Shown: positions 25,649 to 35,051, counted from the first letter of the stretch. The stretch is DNA of 64,000 bases from Natrinema hispanicum (GCF_004217335.1 NZ_SHMP01000005.1:248001-312000), one strand, 5' to 3'. Numbers and translations: made by a program. Notes: a model not told the origin generated them from the letters alone.

Positions 25649-26508
25649 GCGAGCGCGGCCTCGAGTTGATCGATAAACCCGGTGTTTCCGACGTGTAGTG
25701 GCACCCTGTCGTGGAGGTCGGTGGGTTCGACTTCGAGTATCGATTGGCTCCCGTCGGAGGAGCGACCGCCGGCCGATTCGATGAGGTACGCGATCGGGTT
25801 CCCCTCGAACTGCAGGCGGAGTTTGCCACGGGGGCTGTCCTCGAGGGCGGGGTAGGCGAAGATGCCGCCGTAGGTCAGCACCTGGTTGACGTCGCCGATC
25901 ATTGCACCACCGTACCGGAGTTTGTGACCGGGATCTGACTCGATCTCGCGGACGTACTCCCGGAAGTCGTCGTGCCAGTGGGGAACCCGGCCGCCGAAGC
26001 CGTAGACGAGCGGCTCGTCGGGCAAGGTGACGTCTTCCTCGACGACCGTTCGCCCGCCGCCGGTGAGTTCGTACTTCGTGACCGAGCCGTCCCGGGCACA
26101 CGCCATCGTCGTAATCGGGCCATAAAGGATCCAGCCGGACGCGACGAGCGCGGAGCCTGGCGCGGGGAGGGGTTCGTCGTAGATGCCAAACACCGTCCCC
26201 ATCGTGTTGTTCGATTTCAGGTTCGACGAGCCATCGAGGGGATCGACGGCGATGTAGACCTGATCGTCGCCGGCATCGATGATCTCGGACCGTTCCTCGC
26301 TTGCGTACTGGCCGACGCCATCGATCGACGACAGCCGGTCGGCGAGCAGTTCGTCGGCCCAGATGTCGGCCTCGGCCTGTGTCTCGCCGCTGGGGTTCTC
26401 CTCGTCGGCTTTCCCCCGGCGACCGACCAGGCCCTGGCGTATCTCGGCCGCCGAGCGGGCGATCGTGGCGACGATGTCGTCGACCGGATCGGGATCGGAA
26501 GCGGTCAT
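25645..26508 (-). CDS. fbp: Fructose-1,6-bisphosphatase (class I type)
   Basis: The 287-residue enzyme removes the 1-phosphate of fructose-1,6-bisphosphate. The metal-site motif DPLDGSSN is at 89-96, YASEERSE provides further ligands, and LRYGGAMIGDVNQVL with GKLRLQFEGNPIAYLIE forms the sugar-phosphate region. This is the bacterial/eukaryal class I family rather than the bifunctional archaeal FBP aldolase/phosphatase. It lies one base after the aldolase stop codon on the same strand, so the pair is an fba-fbp operon with aldolase first. ATG 26508 is chosen because longer frames overlap the aldolase with basic, non-conserved residues. Confidence 0.95.
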   Translation of the reverse strand: MTASDPDPVDDIVATIARSAAEIRQGLVGRRGKADEENPSGETQAEADIWADELLADRLSSIDGVGQYASEERSEIIDAGDDQVYIAVDPLDGSSNLKSNNTMGTVFGIYDEPLPAPGSALVASGWILYGPITTMACARDGSVTKYELTGGGRTVVEEDVTLPDEPLVYGFGGRVPHWHDDFREYVREIESDPGHKLRYGGAMIGDVNQVLTYGGIFAYPALEDSPRGKLRLQFEGNPIAYLIESAGGRSSDGSQSILEVEPTDLHDRVPLHVGNTGFIDQLEAALA

Positions 26509-26509
26509 C

Positions 26510-27304
26510 CTATTCGGTCGCCTCGAGCGCGGCGTCGGCCGTCTCTTCCTCGTAAATGACTTTCTCGAGGGCATCAAGCAGCCGGGTGGGGTCCTCGCGC
26601 TGCCAGACGTTGCGGCCGACGGCCAGACCTTTCGCACCGGCGTCGATGACGGCTTCGACGGTCGAGAGGAACTCGTAGTCAGAGGTCTTCGAGCCGCCGG
26701 ACATGACGACTTTCATGTCGCCGGCACACTTGACGGCGTGGGCCATCGCGTCCTTGCTGCCGGGGTATTTGACTTTCGCGATGTCGGCACCCAACTCGAG
26801 GGCCAGCCGGGACGCATAGGAGATCGTCGAGGGCTTGGTGTCGTTTTTCAGGCCCTGTCCACGTGGGTACGACCACATGACCATCGGGAGGTCGTACTCG
26901 CGGCCTTTCTCCTGGGCGTCGCGGAACTCCTCGACCATCTCGATCTCGTGATTCGAGCCGCCGTAGACGGTAAAGCCGAGCGCGTCGGCACCCAGTTCCG
27001 CGGCGTAGTCGACCGAGCAGTTGACCGCCGAGTCGGGCTCGCCCATCCAGAGGTTCGACGTGCCGTTTAGCTTCAGCAGTAGGTTGACGTCGTCCTCGTA
27101 GCTGGGGTAGTAGCCCTCGGCGATCCCCTTCTGGACTGCCATCGCGGTGACGGCGTCGTGGGTCGCCGTCTCGAAGACCGTCGACGGGTCGAGTTTCTCC
27201 GGTACATCCTCGAAGTCGACGGGGCCGTGCTCGAGTCCGTGGTCCATCGCCAGAATCAGTGACTTGCCGTCGCGAACGATCGGAGAGTCGTCGATCGGAA
27301 TCAT
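26510..27304 (-). CDS. fba: Class I fructose-bisphosphate aldolase (DhnA/FbaB type)
   Basis: The 264-residue archaeal-type class I aldolase condenses glyceraldehyde-3-phosphate and dihydroxyacetone phosphate through a Schiff base. It shows LILAMDHGLEHGP, WSYPRGQG, the lysine region ADIAKVKYPG (Lys177/179) and the phosphate-binding KVVMSGGSKT and GLAVGRNVWQ. A homologous relative is the ADH synthase of aromatic amino acid biosynthesis; the fbp gene immediately downstream favours true aldolase. The ATG at 27304 has an ATTTATAG TATA-like box about 26 bases upstream (27330-27337). Confidence 0.93.
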   Translation of the reverse strand: MIPIDDSPIVRDGKSLILAMDHGLEHGPVDFEDVPEKLDPSTVFETATHDAVTAMAVQKGIAEGYYPSYEDDVNLLLKLNGTSNLWMGEPDSAVNCSVDYAAELGADALGFTVYGGSNHEIEMVEEFRDAQEKGREYDLPMVMWSYPRGQGLKNDTKPSTISYASRLALELGADIAKVKYPGSKDAMAHAVKCAGDMKVVMSGGSKTSDYEFLSTVEAVIDAGAKGLAVGRNVWQREDPTRLLDALEKVIYEEETADAALEATE

Positions 27305-27329
27305 CTGTTAGACGGTCCAACAGGCCGCT

Positions 27330-27337
27330 ATAAATCT
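27330..27337 (-). promoter_or_regulatory. TATA-like box for the fba-fbp operon
   Basis: Minus strand ATTTATAG ends about 25 bases before the aldolase ATG at 27304. This is the expected spacing for a leaderless transcript, and it is the only AT-rich box between fba and the next gene. Confidence 0.5.
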
Positions 27338-27444
27338 CTGATGATCCGATGCACCGAGTGTTGAGTACGGTCGTAGTTAAAAATAGTGGCAACGGCGGAT
27401 GGGTGCCGGTTCGGGCCTGGGGTGAACAAAGCGCACCCGCGAGA

Positions 27445-28188
27445 TTACTCGAGCAGTTCCCGGGCGTTGTGTCGCCACATCCGGACGTGTAATACGTTTA
27501 GATCCAGCAGATCGGCGACGGTCATCGCGTCGATCGTCGCGAGCCGCTCTGCCGACTGGATACCGGCCTCGGCCAGCGTGTCGGCGTCAGCGGGGCCGAC
27601 ACCCGTTACTGCCGTCACCGGCGTCGGCTTCGGGTACGGTCGCTCCGTCGGCTGGTCTCGAGCGACCGAAATCGGTTCCGTGTGGTCGTACTCGAAGGCC
27701 TGCCACGTCTCGTCGCTGCTGACTTCGATCCACTCGCGTTCGGCCTCGCCGAGTCCGCGAACCGCCGTCGAGCGCCGATCGAGATCGCCGTCGGTCTCGA
27801 ACGACCACGGCAGCGACAACCGTCTGCGGAGGGCGTCCGCGATCGGTTCGGGGACGCCTTCATCACGCAATCGACAGTACGAACACTCCCGCTCGAGGAC
27901 TGTGTCGGGGTCGATCCCGGCGTCCTCGAGCGCCTCGCGTTCCGCGGCGTCCAGTCCGGCTTCAGACACCGGTTCCGTCCCGATAGTGGTCTCTGCTCCG
28001 GACTCGGCCGCTTCGAGGAGGTCGTCTTCGTCGAACTCGAGTTCGATATCAGTCGTACCGTCATCCTCGGTGGCGGCCCCGACGTCAACGGTGATGCCGA
28101 TATCGACGACGTGGGGTCCGCCGCCCTCACTCTCGGTTCCCCCCTCACTCGAGTCAGGAACGACATCGTTCTTGCTCACGCGGTTCAC
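27445..28188 (-). CDS. Acidic protein with CxxC and C-terminal helix-hairpin-helix (DUF7409-like)
   Basis: The 247-residue protein has a very acidic N-terminal half (1-90), a central CSYC knuckle with a DALRRRLSLPWSF segment, and a C-terminal TAVTGVGPADADTLAEAGIQ helix-hairpin-helix. The closing residues are VADLLDLNVLHVRMWRHNA. The last part resembles the DNA-binding HhH seen in haloarchaeal repair and topoisomerase tails, so nucleic-acid binding is plausible. Only two cysteines are present, so any metal site would need partner residues. It stands alone upstream of the aldolase and divergent from the membrane protein at 28314. Family name from memory. Confidence 0.65.
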   Translation of the reverse strand: MNRVSKNDVVPDSSEGGTESEGGGPHVVDIGITVDVGAATEDDGTTDIELEFDEDDLLEAAESGAETTIGTEPVSEAGLDAAEREALEDAGIDPDTVLERECSYCRLRDEGVPEPIADALRRRLSLPWSFETDGDLDRRSTAVRGLGEAEREWIEVSSDETWQAFEYDHTEPISVARDQPTERPYPKPTPVTAVTGVGPADADTLAEAGIQSAERLATIDAMTVADLLDLNVLHVRMWRHNARELLE

Positions 28189-28313
28189 CAGTCATCCATA
28201 GCTCACACTGTCTCGTCTTGAAACTTGTCCTCGGCTGTCGAACGGCCAATCGCCGGAAGAAAACAGCTTTGCACAGCAAAATTATTTGTAATTGACACTC
28301 GAGTATCGAGATA

Positions 28314-29615
28314 ATGCGAACCGCCTATCTCGTCCTCACCCTCTGTTGTGTCAGCGTTGGCTTGGCCAGCGTTCCCGCCGTTGCTGGCGCGCCACCACCG
28401 TCGCAGCTCTGTGGGGTCTGTGGCCCCGGTATCGCGACCAATGCCCAGATCGACGGTGCGACAGGTCACGGAACGCTCGATATATATATCAACGAGACCG
28501 GCGATTCGCGGTGGCACGCCCGCGTTCCCGTCACCGCCGCGGCCGCCGACCGATACCGGACCAACGCAACCGCACTCGAGGTCGCAGTCAACGATGCCTG
28601 GGCGCGATACCACGTCACCGATGGTGATGTCCAGGCCGTCGAGACGACGCTCGAGGGTGACACTGTCGTCGTGAACTACACGGTCGAAGGCGTCGCCAGA
28701 CGCGGCGTCGACGACACCTGGATCGTCGAGTACTTCGCGACCGGCACGTCGCCCACACGCTACCAGCTCGTGGCCGACCGCATGACGGTACATACGCCCG
28801 ACGGAACGGAAATCACGAATAACATCCCCGCTGCCACGGTCGACGGCAATACGGCGACGTGGACGAACGAAAACGGAGACGAATTGGACAGCGATTTCGA
28901 CGATCAGACGTACATTACCTACGGCAGCGACGGCCTCCTCGATACTGCAAGAGGCTACGCCACGATCGGTCTCGAGATCGGGCCGACGGCGCTCGCACAC
29001 GGGGTCCGCGGCGGGCTCATCCCTGCAGTGTCGATCGCGTTCGTCGGCGTCGTGATCGGTCGTACTGAACGCGGGTATGCTCGCTTCGATGCGGCGACGC
29101 TCGAGCAGCTAATCGTAACCGTCGGTGTGATCGGTGCATGTATCCTCCTCGTCACCAGCGCGGTTTCAACCGGCGCTGGCCTCGCACCGGGTGCCGTCGC
29201 GCTGGCCTCGCTCGGAGCCGGCTATGCGCTGCTGGGAATCGCGGCGCGTCGACTCGGGAGCCGACTCGGGACCCGCGGGCTGGCTGGCCTGGCGGTGCTC
29301 GCAGCGATTACCACGGCAGGAGTCTCCGTGCTACTCGTCGGCCCGCCAGTATACGCGTCTCCGTTCTTCCTCGGCTTGGCGACCGCACTCTGTCTGCCGA
29401 TCGGTCATGCGTTCGCCCGTGGGCGGACGCCAATCACGCTCATCACTGTCGCTGCGCTCGCACCGATTGCCGCGATTGCAGCCACGTCTCCGCATCCGGT
29501 ATCCGGGTACGGGGTAGCTTTGTTCAGTCTATTGTTCCTGCCGTGGGCAGTCAGCGTCGCCACGTTCGGCTATCCGCTCGCGTTACTGGGACGGCACCTC
29601 GCGCTCGACGACTAA
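28314..29615 (+). CDS. Membrane protein with signal peptide and extracytoplasmic domain, function unknown
   Basis: The 433-residue protein has a Sec-type signal peptide (residues 1-25, ending VAGAPPP) and a roughly 190-residue extracytoplasmic region containing a CGVCG motif and many Asn/Thr sequons. About seven transmembrane helices follow from residue 220 to the end. The first TM block GLIPAVSIAFVGVVIG is followed by Gly/Ala-rich helices. I recognise no family. The layout suggests a sensor or exporter-type membrane protein. AT-rich aaattatttgtaatt at 28279 may be its promoter. It has no operon partner: the next gene is convergent. Confidence 0.75.
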   Translation: MRTAYLVLTLCCVSVGLASVPAVAGAPPPSQLCGVCGPGIATNAQIDGATGHGTLDIYINETGDSRWHARVPVTAAAADRYRTNATALEVAVNDAWARYHVTDGDVQAVETTLEGDTVVVNYTVEGVARRGVDDTWIVEYFATGTSPTRYQLVADRMTVHTPDGTEITNNIPAATVDGNTATWTNENGDELDSDFDDQTYITYGSDGLLDTARGYATIGLEIGPTALAHGVRGGLIPAVSIAFVGVVIGRTERGYARFDAATLEQLIVTVGVIGACILLVTSAVSTGAGLAPGAVALASLGAGYALLGIAARRLGSRLGTRGLAGLAVLAAITTAGVSVLLVGPPVYASPFFLGLATALCLPIGHAFARGRTPITLITVAALAPIAAIAATSPHPVSGYGVALFSLLFLPWAVSVATFGYPLALLGRHLALDD

Positions 29616-29710
29616 TACTGTCGATAGGACGACTCGAAAATTGATCGGCCGAGCAACACTGACGACTCCAAGCCGACAGTATGGCCACACACTCACCGCT
29701 CAGCACGTCG

Positions 29711-30133
29711 TCACTCGAGAAATCGCTCGCCGACGCTGACGTCGCTCGGTGGCATCGCACACTGGTCTTTCTTCCCAAACCAGCGGTAGCGACGGGCGGC
29801 GACGAAGTCGTACGCCCAGTCACGGAGACGACGCGGCAGGAATCGAAACGGGCCGAGCAGAGCGTAGACACCGCCGAGGAGTTCCGCGATGCGGATGACC
29901 GCGTCCGACTTGGTGTAGCAGTCGTCACCCTCGATGAGGATCACCGACTCGAGTTCGTCCGTCGGGAGGCCGTGTTCGGCTAACAGCTCCTGCCCGACAG
30001 CGGACTGGAGGGATGCAAAGCGAAAGCGCCCGTTCGTGTCCCGCGGGAGGATAAACTGGACGAACCCGTTACAGAGATTGCAGACGCCGTCGAAGAGGAC
30101 GACTGGGTGATCGTCCGGGTTCGCATCGCTCAT
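29711..30133 (-). CDS. DCC1-family thiol-disulfide oxidoreductase-like protein (DUF393)
   Basis: The 140-residue protein has the family's DGVCNLCNGFVQF motif with Cys18 and Cys21. FASLQSAVGQELL, SDAVIRIAELLGG and the C-terminal YDFVAARRYRWFGKKDQC follow. DCC1 proteins are thioredoxin-fold and named after the Asp-x-x-Cys-x-x-Cys pattern seen here. A redox role is assumed but not established. It starts three bases after the HTTM gene's stop codon, so the two form a tight operon. DCC1 and HTTM proteins are often found together, so a joint membrane-associated function is likely. The last cysteine (in KKDQCAMP) may be relevant to redox chemistry. Confidence 0.88.
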   Translation of the reverse strand: MSDANPDDHPVVLFDGVCNLCNGFVQFILPRDTNGRFRFASLQSAVGQELLAEHGLPTDELESVILIEGDDCYTKSDAVIRIAELLGGVYALLGPFRFLPRRLRDWAYDFVAARRYRWFGKKDQCAMPPSDVSVGERFLE

Positions 30134-30136
30134 CGG

Positions 30137-31732
30137 TCACCTGCTGGTTGTAACCGTCCGTAGTTCAGCGTTCCGGTCGCGTGAACACGACCGCTTGACT
30201 ACTGTGCTCGTCTCCGGGGGTGGCGTCTCTCCCTCGAGTGTGATTGGCTGCTCGGTGTAGGTCACGGTGACGTTCGCGACGGACGCATCGGTCTGTGCGG
30301 TCGCGTGCTCGCACATGACGACGGAGAATCGCTCGGCCCGCACATCGCTGTCGAACAGCGAATGCAGATACTTGCGCCAGCGGAAGCCGGGAAACGCATC
30401 GGACGCATCCGGCGGTCGATCGGCCCGGTAGGTCGATCCGCGAAGCACGTCGATGTCCTCCCCGTCGCCGACGTGACCGGTGACCACGTACCAGCCGTAG
30501 CTCGTACTCGGGTCGGGTGCGAACATCCGCCATTGGTACTCATCGGGCACCGTCGAGTCGACCGGCTCGATCCCGTTTACCTCACCGAGTAGCGCACCAT
30601 TCCACAGAACGACGACAGCCAGCACACAGATGAGGACGAGTGACCAGCATTGTTGCGCTCGACGACGGGTCGCTGGCGAGAGTACTGACTCGACAGTAGA
30701 CGGTTGGCTCACGCGGTCGGCCGCGCCTCGAATCACCGATATGCTGCGTTCGAGTACGTCAACCCGGTTGAATGCAATAGCAGTGGCGTGCTCGAGGGTG
30801 TCCCAGACTCGCGGCGGGAGAAACAGGAGGAATGCACCGACCAAGACGGCCGGAAAGAGGCCAACGGCCATCGAGAATGCCAACCCGATGACCGCGGCGA
30901 TGAATGCCGAGACGTACGCGATCCGGAGACGACCAGTGAGCAAGAGCAATAGCGGCGCGCCGGTCACCAGCCCCGTCCAGACGTAGGTGCCGGCCTCGAG
31001 CGCGAGCGGATAGTTCACAACGATATCACCGAGCAGGATGGTCAGGTGATCTAGCCGGAGGGCATAGCCGAGCGCCTCACCGCTGTGCCACGTGTCACCC
31101 GTGGCTTTGAGGACGGCGTTATTGACGAACACGACGACGATGTGAACGAGGATCGCCGCAGTCGCTGGCGTCGTAATCCGGGTGTCGCTGCCAGATCGGG
31201 CCGTGGGTTCAGTGTCGTGCTCGAGGGCGGCATCACCGCCGGACCCACCGAGTGCATCGATCGCCCAGCGATTCCCGAGTGGGAGAAACACCGCTAGAAG
31301 GAGCAGTTCGCGGAGGAGCCGATCGGCCCCGTTCAGAATGAACGGGTTTCGAAAATGTACCGAGAAGAGCAGCACCACTGAGCAGACCGTCGCGACTCTC
31401 GTCCGGTATCCAACGAGCAGTGCTGTGGCGGAAACTACAGCACACCCGAACAGAACGATCTGAAGCCACGGCTCCCCCGACAGTGCGTGGATCGAGTACT
31501 TCGCAGGTGCGTATTGCTCGAAGAGGAGCGAACGCGGCAATACGCCGCCGTCGGTATAGAACGTCTCGAGGTATTGCGATCGGTGAAGGACATCGAACAG
31601 GAGGAGACTGCCAAGGACGAGGCGAAACGCTGCCAGCGCACGGTCGTCGATCCCAACATGCTGCTCGAAGGCGGTGTGTACACGCTTACGAACGCGGCCG
31701 ACGCTCGACGTGGCCGAACTGCTGTCACTCAT
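30137..31732 (-). CDS. HTTM-domain membrane protein (vitamin K gamma-carboxylase-like)
   Basis: The 531-residue protein starts MSDSSSATSS. It has the horizontally transferred transmembrane (HTTM) pattern: DDRALAAFRLVLGSLLLFDV, YTDGGVLPR, then about eight membrane helices to residue 400, and a soluble C-terminal domain with EYQWRMFAPDPS. HTTM proteins are homologous to vitamin K-dependent gamma-glutamyl carboxylase, but their prokaryotic reaction is unknown. The conserved WRMFAP motif is retained here. I chose ATG 31732 because the 18 upstream residues are not membrane- or family-like. DCC1 lies three bases downstream. Likely partners in a redox or modification step, as inference. Confidence 0.85.
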   Translation of the reverse strand: MSDSSSATSSVGRVRKRVHTAFEQHVGIDDRALAAFRLVLGSLLLFDVLHRSQYLETFYTDGGVLPRSLLFEQYAPAKYSIHALSGEPWLQIVLFGCAVVSATALLVGYRTRVATVCSVVLLFSVHFRNPFILNGADRLLRELLLLAVFLPLGNRWAIDALGGSGGDAALEHDTEPTARSGSDTRITTPATAAILVHIVVVFVNNAVLKATGDTWHSGEALGYALRLDHLTILLGDIVVNYPLALEAGTYVWTGLVTGAPLLLLLTGRLRIAYVSAFIAAVIGLAFSMAVGLFPAVLVGAFLLFLPPRVWDTLEHATAIAFNRVDVLERSISVIRGAADRVSQPSTVESVLSPATRRRAQQCWSLVLICVLAVVVLWNGALLGEVNGIEPVDSTVPDEYQWRMFAPDPSTSYGWYVVTGHVGDGEDIDVLRGSTYRADRPPDASDAFPGFRWRKYLHSLFDSDVRAERFSVVMCEHATAQTDASVANVTVTYTEQPITLEGETPPPETSTVVKRSCSRDRNAELRTVTTSR

Positions 31733-31934
31733 ACATTGGGAACCGATCTCATCGTGTGGTCGAACCCGCTGGCTGTTTTCGACCACTCATTAGCTCCATG
31801 GTATATGTTTTGTGAAACTATAGTGGCTGGCTAGAAAACACGGCGACCCAACCAAGTATTACGAAACGGTTCAGCAGCGGCTGTCGATGGTGTGCCAGTC
31901 AACCGGCACTGCTGTGTACTGTCTCAGCAGCGGC

Positions 31935-32981
31935 TCACTGATGAAGCGGCTGCTCGGACATCTTGCTGCGAAGCTCGTCGAGCCGCGAGCGAGAGACGCC
32001 ATCCTCGAACTGCTGGAGGAGTTCGTACACTTCGGCTCGAGAGACCTTGACGTCGCCCTCACGGACGACATCCTCGGGGCGTTCGCGCAGTTCACGGAGC
32101 GTGCCGACCGCCAGCAAATAGGGGATCGCCCACGCCGAGAGACGGTTGCCGTGCTGTTCGGGCACGATCTCGAGATAGCGCTGGGCGTCATCGAGATAGC
32201 CTTCGGCGCGGCCGGTGACCCGTTTGATGACGTTCGTGACGCCACCCTGATGGGCTTCGTCGGTGACGGCCTCGACGTCGACATCCTCCGCCGCGAGCCA
32301 TTCGGCGGGGAGATACACGTTGTTTTCCTCGTGATAGTCGTCGTCGACGTCTTTCGCGATGTTGACCAGTTGTAAGAGCAGCGCGAACGACCGGGCGTTT
32401 TCCCGCATCTCCTCGGCGCGATCCTGTGAGGTGCCGCGGGCGACCAGGCCAGTGATCAGGGTGCCGACCGTGCCAGCGGCATACCAGCAGTACTCCTCGA
32501 GTTCCTCGATCGTCTGGAGCCGCAGGCCGCCCTCGTTCGCATAGCGGCTGGTGAACATCGCCATTCCGTCGACGAGTTCCCGGACCGGCTCGCGCATGAT
32601 CTCGCGGGGCTTCTCGTCGAGCGACTCGAACGTGCGCAGCACCCGCGGCGTCTCGGCGACGACCTCCCAGTCGTCGGTTCGCTCCTCGGGGATCCAGGGC
32701 TCGACGTCGTCCATGAACGATGCGACCGACTGCTCGGCGTCCGGATCGAGCAACTCGTCGTACGTCGAGAGCAGCTCCGTCTGGGTCTCCGGCGGGATGT
32801 GTCCTGCGTCCTCGATCGTATCCGCAATTCTGCATAAGAGATATCCGAGACAGATATGTCTCGCCATCGGCTCCTCGAGCCGATCGATCGTGATCGAAAA
32901 GGTTCGCGAAACGCCATGAACCGCATCGTAACACCACTCGAGGTCGGCATCGGTGGGTGGTTCGGGCTGGCCCGTGGTCAT
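31935..32981 (-). CDS. Squalene/phytoene synthase family enzyme
   Basis: The 348-residue all-helical prenyltransferase has two aspartate-rich motifs: DTIED (54-58) in LCRIADTIEDAG, and NIAKDVDDDYHEENN about 150 residues later. VSRTFSITIDRL binds the diphosphate, and GTVGTLITGL is in the core. It joins two prenyl diphosphates head-to-head, giving squalene (from FPP) or phytoene (from GGPP). The longer C-terminus and VYLPAEWLA segment incline me to squalene synthase, which haloarchaea need for menaquinone-associated membrane lipids. I cannot separate the two with certainty. It stands alone; the promoter side is the 270-base gap before the acyl-CoA ligase. Confidence 0.85.
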   Translation of the reverse strand: MTTGQPEPPTDADLEWCYDAVHGVSRTFSITIDRLEEPMARHICLGYLLCRIADTIEDAGHIPPETQTELLSTYDELLDPDAEQSVASFMDDVEPWIPEERTDDWEVVAETPRVLRTFESLDEKPREIMREPVRELVDGMAMFTSRYANEGGLRLQTIEELEEYCWYAAGTVGTLITGLVARGTSQDRAEEMRENARSFALLLQLVNIAKDVDDDYHEENNVYLPAEWLAAEDVDVEAVTDEAHQGGVTNVIKRVTGRAEGYLDDAQRYLEIVPEQHGNRLSAWAIPYLLAVGTLRELRERPEDVVREGDVKVSRAEVYELLQQFEDGVSRSRLDELRSKMSEQPLHQ

Positions 32982-33252
32982 CTACTCAAGTTAGTTTGGT
33001 GACCATCCGGGAAAAACACCGCGGTCGCGGCGTGATCTTCCGATCGAACGTTTCCAGGGACGAATTCGGAGTGTTAGCCTGCCTCTCGCCGGCTGTGTCG
33101 GATCGCTGCCGTCTCGCTCACCGAATCACCGCCGCCGACCGCGAGTGGAGCGCCGTTCGTGACCGACACCACGGCGACTGGGCTGGAAACAGAAATGAAA
33201 TACAGGCGACAAAAAGAGTAATGCGGTGTATGAACATATGACATAGACACCG

Positions 33253-34905
33253 ATGCCAGGGGGAACAAGCCAAACACTGCGACCGTTTTTGTGGCGTGCA
33301 ACCAACCTGTATCCCGACACGGAGATTGTCTCCCGCAACCACGACGGGTTACAGCGATACACCTACAGCGAGTACGAAGGTCGGACGTGCCAACTCGCGA
33401 ACGCACTCGAGGCGGCCGGCATCGAGGCCGGCGACCGGGTCGGCACGTTCTGCTGGAACCACTCACGACACTTCGAGACGTACTTCGCCGTGCCGTCGAT
33501 GGGTGCCCAACTGCACACGATCAATCCGCTGCTCCCTGACGCACACATCCAGTATATCGTCGACAACGCTGACGATCAGCTCATTTTCGTCGATCCATCG
33601 CTCGCCCCGAAACTCGCGGGTGCGGTCGCCGACGCCGACGACGAGTTCGACGGCGTCGACTTCGTCGTCATGGGCAGTGAGGAGACCGACGAGCTCGAGG
33701 CGACGCCCTACGAGTCGTTCATCGGAGACCACGAGTCCGACTACGACTGGCCCGACGTCGACGAAGACCAACCCGCGGGAATGTGTTATACGTCGGGGAC
33801 GACCGGCAACCCGAAAGGTGTTGAGTACACCCAGCAGATGCTTTGGAGCCACACGATGGCCTCCCAGACGCCACAGGGGATCCCGATGGCCGACGACGAC
33901 GTCGTCATGCCCGTCGTCCCGATGTTCCACGTCAACGCCTGGGGGATGCCGTTTACGGCGACCGCAGGCGGTGCCAAACAGGTCTTCCCCGGTCCATCGC
34001 CCGAGCCCGAAGACCTCGCGACCCTCATCGAAGACGAGGGGGTGACGATCAGCGCCGGCGTCCCAACCGTCTGGCTCGGCTTGATGGAGTACTGTTCCGA
34101 GAATGATGTGGATCTCTCGAGGCTCGAGACGGTGATCGTCGGCGGCTCGGCGGCACCGAAATCGATGATCGAATGGTTCGACGAGCAGGGTGTCGAGGTC
34201 CTACACGCATGGGGAATGACCGAAACGGCCCCGATCGGGTCGGTCTCTCATCTCAAGGCCGACCTGCACGACGCGGCATACGATACCAAAATCGACAAGC
34301 GCAGCAAACAGGGGCTGGTGGTCCCCGGCCTCGAGTTCAAAGTCGTCGACGACGACGGCAATGAAGTCGCCTGGAACGGCGAGGAGTTCGGTGAACTCTG
34401 GATTCGCGGACCGTGGGTGACGACGGAGTATTTCAAACGGCCCGAAGCCAACGAGACGGAGTTCGAGGACGGCTGGCTCAAAACCGGCGACGTCGTTACC
34501 GTCGACGCGGACGGCTACATGGAACTCGTCGACCGCGAGAAAGACGTGATCAAATCCGGTGGCGAGTGGATCTCCTCGGTCGAACTCGAGAACGCGATCA
34601 TGGCCCACGAGGACGTCGCCGAGGCGGCTGTCGTCGGCGTCCCCCACGAGCGCTGGCAGGAGCGGCCGGTCGCGTTCGTCGTTCCCGGCGAGGACGCCGA
34701 CCGCCAGTCGTTGCCCGACGAAATCGACGATATGCTCGCCGACGAGTACCCCAAGTGGTGGCTGCCCGACGAGATCGAATTCATCAAGCAAGTTCCGAAA
34801 ACGGCGACGGGCAAGTTCTCCAAGAAGGACATCCGCCAGGAGTACGCCGACCAGTCGCTCGTCGACGGGCAGGTTCCGGACGAGGCCGCTCCGGATCGCG
34901 ACTAA
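33253..34905 (+). CDS. Long-chain fatty acid-CoA ligase (AMP-forming)
   Basis: This 550-residue ANL-superfamily enzyme activates a carboxylic acid via an acyl-adenylate. The P-loop is YTSGTTGNPKGVEYT. HAWGMTETAP, TGDVVTVDADGYMELVDREK and the hinge-side KSGGEWISSVELENAI follow in order, and the catalytic lysine is in KTATGKFSKKDIR near the C-terminus. It resembles medium/long-chain acyl-CoA synthetases. An acyl-CoA dehydrogenase lies 146 bases downstream on the same strand, which supports use in beta-oxidation; the AT-rich gap between them suggests they have separate promoters. Chain-length preference is unknown. Confidence 0.92.
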   Translation: MPGGTSQTLRPFLWRATNLYPDTEIVSRNHDGLQRYTYSEYEGRTCQLANALEAAGIEAGDRVGTFCWNHSRHFETYFAVPSMGAQLHTINPLLPDAHIQYIVDNADDQLIFVDPSLAPKLAGAVADADDEFDGVDFVVMGSEETDELEATPYESFIGDHESDYDWPDVDEDQPAGMCYTSGTTGNPKGVEYTQQMLWSHTMASQTPQGIPMADDDVVMPVVPMFHVNAWGMPFTATAGGAKQVFPGPSPEPEDLATLIEDEGVTISAGVPTVWLGLMEYCSENDVDLSRLETVIVGGSAAPKSMIEWFDEQGVEVLHAWGMTETAPIGSVSHLKADLHDAAYDTKIDKRSKQGLVVPGLEFKVVDDDGNEVAWNGEEFGELWIRGPWVTTEYFKRPEANETEFEDGWLKTGDVVTVDADGYMELVDREKDVIKSGGEWISSVELENAIMAHEDVAEAAVVGVPHERWQERPVAFVVPGEDADRQSLPDEIDDMLADEYPKWWLPDEIEFIKQVPKTATGKFSKKDIRQEYADQSLVDGQVPDEAAPDRD

Positions 34906-35051
34906 CCTTCGCGTCGCTCGTCCGCTGGATCGTCATACCGATGTTGACTCGTTTCGCACTCGAGGCTAACACTACTAAACAGAATACAGTCTAGACAATA
35001 CGATAGACGAAATAGCGAACAATAAAGGGCCGAGCCCACGAACCGTCGCAT

